A DNA stretch of 6,362 bases from Polyangia bacterium (lineage in GTDB: Bacteria > Myxococcota_A > Polyangia > Polyangiales > Polyangiaceae): contig JAUILJ010000489.1 in assembly GCA_030433055.1 (NCBI GenBank), positions 1 to 6,362 on the forward strand, written 5' to 3'. How positions within the stretch are numbered: position 1 is the first letter of the stretch; every line of letters starts with the position of its first letter. Both the position numbers and the translations under genes were made by a program. Below are positions 1-4,906 of this stretch, in pieces. Under the pieces are notes generated by a model. The model was not told the origin of the DNA, ran no database searches, and saw only the letters and a program-made list of their open reading frames with translations.

Positions 1-2
1 TC

Positions 3-998
3 GACGTGGTCGAGGAAGTCTGGCGCGTGTTCTATTCGGACGGCAGCCTCGACGGGCACGAGGATCATCTCGGCCACAAGCTGCGCAACCTGCTGAACCT
101 CGAGCACCGCGACACCATCGATCGCAGCGGGCGCTTCGCGTTCATTCAGCTACCGGTGACCCCGGGTCACGAAGCCGTGGGGCGAGTGGCCGCCGTGGGC
201 AGCGACGTCACGAGCTGGAAGGTGGGCGACCGCGTCGCCAGCATGCACCGCGACTCCTGTGGCACGTGCCCCAGTTGCCTGGCGGGCGACACCTCACTCT
301 GCCCCTACGCGGCCAGCGTGCTCGGGCTCCTGGTAGACGGTGGGTACTCGAGCCACATCCTCGCTCCAGAGCGCTGCTTCTACGCCATGCCCGAAGGGAT
401 CCCGGCGGCAATGGCCGCGATCCTGCACTGCACCTACGGCACGGCGTATCGCGGCCTGGTGCGCTGGGGACAGCTGAAATCCGGGCAGCGCGCGCTGATC
501 ACCGGCGCAAATGGCGGCGTGGGCGCTGCGGCCATTCAAATCGCGAAGCGACTTGGGGCAGGCGTGGTCGCGGTGGTGCGGCACGCGGACCACATCGCAT
601 ACTGCAAGTCGCTTGGAGCCGACGAGGTGCTGGTGAGCCCCGGTGGAGACTTCCACCGTCAGCTCGGGCAGCGGGTGGAGGTCGCCCTGGACTGCGTGGG
701 GGAGCCGACCTTCAACGCAGCGCTGCGCAGCCTGAGCGTGGGCGGCCGCCTCGTGAGCATTGGCAACGTCGTGGGCAAGCGCGCCGAGCTGAACCTCGGC
801 TACATCATCACCACTGGGCTGAGCATTCATGGGTCGAGCGGCGCCACGCCAGCCGACATGGCAGCCCTGCTGGAGCTACACCGCCAGGACCCACTGCAGG
901 CGGTGATCCACGAAGAGCGACCCCTGGGCGAGGCTGATGCCGCACAGCGTCGGTTGCTGGAGGGGAACCTCCATGGGCGCATCGTCCTGAGACCTTGA
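3..998 (+). CDS. TerB-like C-terminus fused in frame to an N-terminally truncated zinc alcohol dehydrogenase (5' partial, possible pseudogene)
   Basis: The frame is open to the left edge, so the true start lies outside; the GTG at 6 is only the first possible start. Numbering from that GTG, residues 1 to about 36 (VWRVFYSDGSLDGHEDHL...) are an acidic helical segment typical of the end of TerB-like proteins (COG4103 style, DG...ExHL...LL). From about HRDTIDRSGRF onward the protein is a medium-chain Zn-dependent dehydrogenase. It has GHE at 54-56, structural zinc cysteines C85, C88, C91 and C99, the later catalytic cysteine C142 (LHCTYGTAYRGL), and a Rossmann NAD(P) motif GANGGVG at 167-173. 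The usual N-terminal GroES-like strands and the Cys of a CGVCHRD motif are absent: the frame reads NLEHRD there. If the fusion is real, oxidoreductase activity is doubtful. The dehydrogenase class is secure. The TerB match is from memory of the family pattern, and a misassembly could produce the same join. Confidence 0.8.
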   Translation, partial: DVVEEVWRVFYSDGSLDGHEDHLGHKLRNLLNLEHRDTIDRSGRFAFIQLPVTPGHEAVGRVAAVGSDVTSWKVGDRVASMHRDSCGTCPSCLAGDTSLCPYAASVLGLLVDGGYSSHILAPERCFYAMPEGIPAAMAAILHCTYGTAYRGLVRWGQLKSGQRALITGANGGVGAAAIQIAKRLGAGVVAVVRHADHIAYCKSLGADEVLVSPGGDFHRQLGQRVEVALDCVGEPTFNAALRSLSVGGRLVSIGNVVGKRAELNLGYIITTGLSIHGSSGATPADMAALLELHRQDPLQAVIHEERPLGEADAAQRRLLEGNLHGRIVLRP

Positions 999-1016
999 GC
1001 CGCAAGCGCAGGAGCG

Positions 1017-1067
1017 CACCTTTCGTTGCAGCGCATCCTTCGTTGCAGCGCACCCTTCGTTGCAGCG
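1017..1067. repeat. Three tandem copies of a 17-bp repeat
   Basis: Three head-to-tail 17-base units occupy 1017-1033, 1034-1050 and 1051-1067. Each ends in TTCGTTGCAGCG. The units differ only in their first bases (CACCT, CATCC, CACCC). They lie 19 bases after the dehydrogenase stop and end inside the left arm of the inverted repeat at 1065. The period of 17 is not a multiple of 3 and no credible gene covers them. They could be replication-slippage repeats or a protein-binding array; the sequence does not say which. Confidence 0.9.
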
Positions 1068-1114
1068 CCGACTCGCCCCGAGCCGATCGTTAGAACGCGT
1101 TTCAGAGTCGGCGC
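1065..1114. repeat. 10-bp perfect inverted repeat with 30-base loop
   Basis: The left arm GCGCCGACTC (1065-1074) is the exact reverse complement of the right arm GAGTCGGCGC (1105-1114). The 30-base loop contains the upstream KstR-like site, which directly abuts the right arm. No run of T follows, so this does not look like a standard intrinsic terminator, although it is the strongest stem after the dehydrogenase stop at 998. Confidence 0.75.
1091..1104. promoter_or_regulatory. Candidate upstream KstR-like operator (imperfect)
   Basis: TAGAACGCGTTTCA fits the published KstR pattern TnnAACnnGTTnnA at every fixed position. Its AAC-GC-GTT core is symmetric but the flanks are imperfect. The same left half TAGAAC occurs in the perfect palindrome at 1364-1379. 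No convincing -35/-10 pair is seen next to it. The two site centres are about 274 bases apart. Confidence 0.4.
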
Positions 1115-1363
1115 CGGTCCGACCTGATGTCCACACCCGTAGTTTTGGGGGTGAGGCGCGCTTCGAACGCGCCTTCAGCCTGCTTCAGACGCCGTCCAAC
1201 ACGACGTTCCAGGGCACAAAGCGCCTTGTTTTGCCTTGGATGGGCCTTCGCCCCGGGTGGAGCAGCGCGCAAAAGCGGCGCTCGGCGACGTGAGCACCAG
1301 ACTGGCGCCGAAAGCAATGCGCGAAGCATGGCACGGCCGCTTGTCGCGGCCAGTCCCTTCGGT
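1105..1363. other. Intergenic stretch with no supported gene
   Basis: I see no gene here. Frames open on both strands (for example 1127-1435 on + and 1102-1329 on -) give arginine-rich, low-order translations with no recognisable motif, as expected for GC-rich non-coding DNA. Two small hairpins are present. One is at 1154-1174, with arms AGGCGCG and CGCGCCT and a 7-base loop. The other is at 1335-1351, with arms GGCCGC and GCGGCC around TTGTC. Neither is followed by a T run. The stretch may be long leader DNA or a decayed repeat. Confidence 0.55.
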
Positions 1364-1370
1364 GTAGAAC
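1341..1370 (+). promoter_or_regulatory. Possible sigma70-type promoter for the acyl-CoA dehydrogenase operon
   Basis: TTGTCG (1341-1346) and TAGAAC (1365-1370) match the -35 and -10 consensus at 4 of 6 bases each, with an 18-base spacer. The -10 would lie inside the palindromic operator, so a bound repressor would block it. The match is weak, as is common in GC-rich genomes. The position relative to the operator and to the start at 1425 is its main support. Confidence 0.3.
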
Positions 1371-1379
1371 ATGTTCTAC
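1364..1379. promoter_or_regulatory. Perfect 16-bp palindrome, candidate KstR-like (TetR-family) operator
   Basis: GTAGAACATGTTCTAC is its own reverse complement over all 16 bases. Its inner 14 bases (1365-1378) fit TnnAACnnGTTnnA, the operator pattern known for KstR, the TetR-family repressor of cholesterol catabolism in actinobacteria. It ends 45 bases before the chosen start of a gene that itself resembles a KstR-regulated enzyme (ChsE4/FadE26). The two-base centre argues against Gram-positive LexA boxes, which have GAAC-N4-GTTC. The regulator is not in this window, so another TetR-family protein is possible. Confidence 0.65.
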
Positions 1380-1414
1380 TGGGTGGGCACTGGGAGACCT
1401 ACTCGACCCCTTCC

Positions 1415-1420
1415 GGGAGG
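1415..1420 (+). promoter_or_regulatory. Ribosome binding site deciding the ATG at 1425
   Basis: GGGAGG lies 4 bases before ATG 1425. The earlier in-frame ATG at 1371 sits in the middle of the palindromic operator and would add 18 residues with no family resemblance. The start at 1425 gives MYLDYTPEQKQLQAELRSYF, the usual beginning of this family. Confidence 0.7.
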
Positions 1421-1424
1421 CAGC

Positions 1425-2600
1425 ATGTATCTTGACTACACGCCCGAACAAAAGCAGCTGCAGGCCGAGCTCCGCAGCTACTTCGGGCGGCTGATGACAC
1501 CAGAGCTTCAGGCTGAGGTGGCGCTCACCGAGAGCGGTGGTCCGCTCTACAGCAAGGCCCTCAAGCAAATGGGCGCCGACGGGTGGCTCGGCATTGGCTG
1601 GCCCAAGGAGTACGGCGGTCAGGGCCGCCCGGCGATCGAGCAGTTCATCTTCTTCGACGAGGTGCAGCGCGCGGGCTTCCCCATCCCACTGCTGACGTTG
1701 AACACCGTCGGCCCGACGCTGATGAAGTACGGCACCGACGCGCAACGCCAGGCGATGCTGCCCCGGATCCTTCGGGGTGATCTGCACTTCTCCATCGGCT
1801 ACACCGAACCCCAGGCGGGCACCGACCTGGCGGCGCTCAAGACGACCGCCAGGCGCGAGGGCGATCACTACGTGGTGAACGGTCAGAAAGTCTTCACCAG
1901 CCTCGCCGACCACGCGGACTACATCTGGCTGGCCGTCCGCACCGATCCCGATGCCGCGCGGCACAAGGGGATCTCGATCCTGATGGTGGATACGCGACTG
2001 CCTGGTGTCAGCATGACACCGACGCGCACGCTGGGAGACAACCGCTGCTTCACCACCTTCTACGAGGACGTGAAGGTCCCCGCGGACATGCTCATCGGCA
2101 CGGAGCACGGGGGCTGGCGCATGATCACGAACCAGCTGAACCACGAGCGCGTGGCGCTGTTCACCGCGGGCATCGTCGAGCGCTTCCTGGTCGAGGTCAC
2201 CGATTGGGCAAAGGCCACGCCTGCCCCCGAAGGCGGGCGCTTCATCGACCGCGGCTGGGTGCAAACGAACCTGGCGAAGGTCAAGGCGGGTACGGACGTA
2301 CTGCGCCTGTTCAACTGGCGCCAGGCGTGGAACATCGAGCGGGGCGAGCTGCCCCCCCACGAGGCTTCCGCGGTCAAGATCTACGGCTCGGAGTACTACC
2401 TCTGGGCGGCGCGTTGCCTCATGGAAATCATGGGCGAGGCGTCAACGCTCCAAGGGGGCTCACCGGGCGCGGTGCTCCACGGGCGCCTCGAGCGCTACTA
2501 CCGCGCCACCCTCGTGCTCACCTTCGGCGGTGGCACCAACGAAATCCAACGCGACATCATCGCGATGGCTGGCCTCGGCATGCCCAGGCAGGAGCGCTGA
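1425..2600 (+). CDS. Acyl-CoA dehydrogenase, ChsE4/FadE26-like catalytic subunit
   Basis: This 391-residue FAD-dependent acyl-CoA dehydrogenase would introduce the alpha,beta double bond into an acyl-CoA in the cytoplasm. The N-terminal helical domain opens MYLDYTPEQKQLQAELRSYF and continues through GWPKEYGGQGRPA. The first family signature YTEPQAGTD is at 126-134. The C-terminal signature TFGGGTNEIQRD is at 366-377. Aligned on GTxxIQR, the position of the common catalytic Glu (MCAD E376) is Gly369. A Glu in helix G, E241 of NQLNHERVAL, matches the alternative base position known from isovaleryl-CoA dehydrogenase and fits ChsE4/FadE26. The RxQFG FAD-contact motif is missing, as expected for a subunit that needs a partner. 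The partner gene follows after 3 bases. Family membership is certain. Resemblance to FadE26 over the whole length is from memory; a steroid substrate is inferred. Confidence 0.93.
   Translation: MYLDYTPEQKQLQAELRSYFGRLMTPELQAEVALTESGGPLYSKALKQMGADGWLGIGWPKEYGGQGRPAIEQFIFFDEVQRAGFPIPLLTLNTVGPTLMKYGTDAQRQAMLPRILRGDLHFSIGYTEPQAGTDLAALKTTARREGDHYVVNGQKVFTSLADHADYIWLAVRTDPDAARHKGISILMVDTRLPGVSMTPTRTLGDNRCFTTFYEDVKVPADMLIGTEHGGWRMITNQLNHERVALFTAGIVERFLVEVTDWAKATPAPEGGRFIDRGWVQTNLAKVKAGTDVLRLFNWRQAWNIERGELPPHEASAVKIYGSEYYLWAARCLMEIMGEASTLQGGSPGAVLHGRLERYYRATLVLTFGGGTNEIQRDIIAMAGLGMPRQER
2590..2594 (+). promoter_or_regulatory. Ribosome binding site inside the preceding gene
   Basis: AGGAG in the last codons of the upstream dehydrogenase lies 9 bases before ATG 2604. 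With a stop-to-start gap of only 3 bases, this suggests translational coupling, which would give the equal amounts needed for an alpha2beta2 enzyme. Confidence 0.6.
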
Positions 2601-2603
2601 GAG

Positions 2604-3686
2604 ATGGATTTTGCATTCAGCGAGGATCAACAGGGGCTGGTCGGCTTGTGTCGCCAGATGTTCGGCGAGCTCTGCACGCCAGAAGCGATCGCGCACCTGG
2701 AGAAGTCCGGTGAGCCGGTGTTTCAGCGTGCGCTCTGGTCGCGCATGGCAGAGAGTGAACTACTGGGCATCAACCTCAGGGAAGACGTTGGTGGCCTCGG
2801 GCTTGGTATGGTGGAGGTGTGCCTGGTCCACGAGCAAGCGGGCTGGGTCACTGCTCCCCTCCCCCTCACCGCGTGTCTCGCGATGGGAGCACCGGCGGTG
2901 GATCGCTTCGGCAGCGATGCCCTGCGTCAAACGCTGCTGCCCGCCGTGATCCGCGGGGAACACATCGTGTGCGCCAGCCTGGGGCGGGTGCGCGCCCAGC
3001 AAACCTCCGAAGGGTTCACCCTGGAGGGTGAACTCGACTGCGTCCCCTGGGCGACCGTCGCGACCCACCTCGTGCTGCTCGCCGAGCATGGCGAACAGAC
3101 CAGCGCCCTGTGCGTCGAGCTGGCCGGGCTGTCCGTTGAGCGCCAAACCGCCAGCAACGAGGAGCCGCTCGGGCGAATCCGCTTCAACACCTACGCCGTT
3201 CCGGCGAGCGCGGTGCTCGGTGAGCTGGGTGACGGCGAACGCGTCGCGAGCTTCATGCGGGAGCGCGGCCAGGTCGCTCAGGCGGCCTCGATCCTCGGCA
3301 TGGCGGCGCGCGCACTACGGCTGACCGCGAAGTATGCGACGGAGCGCCAGCAGTTCGGGCGCGCGATCGGAACGTTCCAGGCGGTGGGACAGCGGGCCGC
3401 CGACGCCTTCGTCGACGTGGAAACCATACGCGTCGCGCTCTGGCGGGCCGCCTGGCTCCTCGACGACGGCCAGCCGGCGTCCAGCGAGGTGTTGGTTGCG
3501 GCCTACTGGGCGAAGGAAGCGGGTAACCGCGTGGTCAACGCGGCGCAGCATATCCACGGTGGGATCGGCTTCGACCGGGACTACCCACTGTATCGTTACT
3601 TCCTCGGGGTGAAGACCCTCGAGCAACGCCTGGGCTCCGCGACCAGTTGCCTGAGCGACCTGGGCCGCCAGCTGGCGCAAGAGTGA
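2604..3686 (+). CDS. Acyl-CoA dehydrogenase-family partner subunit, ChsE5/FadE27-like
   Basis: This 360-residue acyl-CoA dehydrogenase-fold protein is probably the second subunit of a heterotetramer with the gene before it. The N-terminus MDFAFSEDQQGLVGLCRQMF is typical of the fold. The middle domain is degenerate: the YTEPxAGTD signature is replaced by CASLGRVRAQQTSEGF, so it lacks the usual flavin/substrate loop. The C-terminal domain keeps YATERQQFGRAIGTFQAVGQ (244-263), including the R248/Q250/F251 flavin-contact motif, and HIHGGIGFDRDYPLYRYF (316-333). No Glu occupies a normal catalytic position in the final loop. Each subunit thus keeps what the other lost, the arrangement known for ChsE4-ChsE5 in Mycobacterium tuberculosis, which acts on the C26 side chain of cholesterol. 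From memory, its closest named relative is FadE27/ChsE5. Pairing is strongly inferred; the substrate is less certain. Confidence 0.9.
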   Translation: MDFAFSEDQQGLVGLCRQMFGELCTPEAIAHLEKSGEPVFQRALWSRMAESELLGINLREDVGGLGLGMVEVCLVHEQAGWVTAPLPLTACLAMGAPAVDRFGSDALRQTLLPAVIRGEHIVCASLGRVRAQQTSEGFTLEGELDCVPWATVATHLVLLAEHGEQTSALCVELAGLSVERQTASNEEPLGRIRFNTYAVPASAVLGELGDGERVASFMRERGQVAQAASILGMAARALRLTAKYATERQQFGRAIGTFQAVGQRAADAFVDVETIRVALWRAAWLLDDGQPASSEVLVAAYWAKEAGNRVVNAAQHIHGGIGFDRDYPLYRYFLGVKTLEQRLGSATSCLSDLGRQLAQE

Positions 3687-3718
3687 GAGTTCCAGGAAGG
3701 GCACAATGGTGTAGCGTC

Positions 3719-4906
3719 GTGTTGGTGAGGAAGGGCAAGAGCAGGCGGTTGATCCACCTGGGCGGTGCACTCCTGTGCTCCCTAGCGGCTGCGGGCTTCG
3801 TGTCGGCTTGCGCAGAGGACACGATCCTCGAAGTCGACTTCGTCTGTGGCGATGGTCAGCTCGATGGACCAGAGACTTGCGACAACGACAGCGAGGGTTG
3901 CGTCGACTGCCAAATTGCAGCCGGGTGGGAGTGCCCAGACAACGAGTGTCACTCGGTTTGCGGAGACGGGATCCAGGTGGGAGACGAGGAGTGCGACAGT
4001 GACGATCGCACGGCTTGTGATTCCGCATGCAAACAGGGCACGCGCACGACCGGCTGCGACATGACGGGCTACTGGATCACTCGCCAGACCGACTTTTCCA
4101 TCGACCGCGTGCTGAACGGCCTGCAGACCTCGACCAACTGGTACGTCTACAAGATCAGCCAGAACGGGGACACGTTCAGCATCGATGAGAACCTGTTCTG
4201 CGGGATCCAGGTGAGCGGGAGCGTTGACGTCGTGCTCCCCGAGATCGGCGTGAAGGCGCTGATGTACCGCAACGCCCAGGACACCACGAATACTGCTCAG
4301 GGCCCCCGCGAGGGTGAGTCCGTCGAAGAGAGCGGGAGCTGTCGTTTCTCCCTCGAGCGTTGGTACTTCCTGCGCGGCCTCGACTTCGACGCCGTTCCTC
4401 CGTGCGCGCCGGCGGACTTTTCGACCAACGCAGATCTCGGCTCCTTGCGAGCCATGCCGACTCCGGAAGTGCCCGAGGGCGCCGTGGACACCGATGGGGA
4501 CGGCCACCTGGGAATGCGCTGGGAGGTCACGGGCAACGCCTCGGGCGTGCGGCACACCGTGATGCGCGACTGGAACGAGTACAGTCCGGATCCAGAGTTC
4601 CCCATCGCACCAAACGAGATCGAGTTCACCTCGTACTCTCGCTTCGACAACGAAGAGCGGATCTTCGAGACCGAGGGCTGCCCTCCGATCGGCTGCGGCG
4701 TGCTCGAGGCGCTCTCGGATCCTTCGCAGACCCACAAAGGCCGCGTGACGTTTCGCTACCTGGGGCAGAACCTCGATGACCCTCGGGTCGCCGCGATCGT
4801 CGGCTCCCCGCCGCACATGGATGAGGCTGAGGACCTGGCCACGTGTACGCGAGTTCGCAACGCTTTGCCCCACAAGGACTCCAAGGATCTTGGGGTGAAG
4901 AAATGA
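3719..4906 (+). CDS. Secreted lipoprotein with myxobacterial cysteine-rich repeats and an unrecognised C-terminal domain
   Basis: A basic n-region (RKGKSRR), a hydrophobic stretch and the lipobox VSAC (Cys31 from GTG 3719) predict a lipid-anchored envelope protein of about 365 mature residues. Residues 43-104 hold ten cysteines in two repeats (CGDGQLDGPETCD..., CGDGIQVGDEECD...), like the myxococcal cysteine-rich/DUF4215-type repeats. The remaining roughly 290 residues begin GCDMTGYWITRQTDFSIDRV and contain seven further cysteines and a DTDGDGHLG calcium-loop-like motif near 257. I do not recognise this part. The start is uncertain: GTG 3719, TTG 3722 and GTG 3725 all precede the signal peptide and none has a good ribosome site. 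ATG 3647 overlaps the previous gene and would spoil the signal peptide. It overlaps the FadL-like gene by ATGA, so it may assist that channel. Confidence 0.85.
   Translation: MLVRKGKSRRLIHLGGALLCSLAAAGFVSACAEDTILEVDFVCGDGQLDGPETCDNDSEGCVDCQIAAGWECPDNECHSVCGDGIQVGDEECDSDDRTACDSACKQGTRTTGCDMTGYWITRQTDFSIDRVLNGLQTSTNWYVYKISQNGDTFSIDENLFCGIQVSGSVDVVLPEIGVKALMYRNAQDTTNTAQGPREGESVEESGSCRFSLERWYFLRGLDFDAVPPCAPADFSTNADLGSLRAMPTPEVPEGAVDTDGDGHLGMRWEVTGNASGVRHTVMRDWNEYSPDPEFPIAPNEIEFTSYSRFDNEERIFETEGCPPIGCGVLEALSDPSQTHKGRVTFRYLGQNLDDPRVAAIVGSPPHMDEAEDLATCTRVRNALPHKDSKDLGVKK

Noticed and set aside
1153..1175. Hairpin as an intrinsic terminator
   Set aside because: The 7-bp stem is not followed by a T tract and is over 150 bases from the preceding stop codon.
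1364..1379. LexA (SOS) box
   Set aside because: Gram-positive LexA boxes have four bases between GAAC and GTTC; here there are two, and no SOS gene follows.
1371..1424. Upstream ATG at 1371 as the start of the first acyl-CoA dehydrogenase
   Set aside because: It lies inside the palindromic operator, has no ribosome site, and the added 18 residues do not resemble the family; ATG 1425 has GGGAGG before it.
1127..1435. 102-residue + strand frame in the intergenic region
   Set aside because: Arginine-rich, no ribosome site, no motif, and it overlaps the operator and the start of the dehydrogenase in another frame.
1185..2360. Long 391-residue open frame on the minus strand
   Set aside because: It is the antisense of the dehydrogenase gene, with no recognisable domain; GC-rich codon bias keeps such frames open.
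4487..4525. Canonical EF-hand in the lipoprotein
   Set aside because: DTDGDGHLG has the acidic loop start but no Glu/Asp at loop position 12 (Trp there, Glu at 13); only a calcium-loop-like motif can be claimed.
3782..4873. Long 363-residue minus-strand open frame opposite the lipoprotein
   Set aside because: The + strand frame has a signal peptide, lipobox and ordered cysteine repeats; the opposite frame has no motif and is a shadow.
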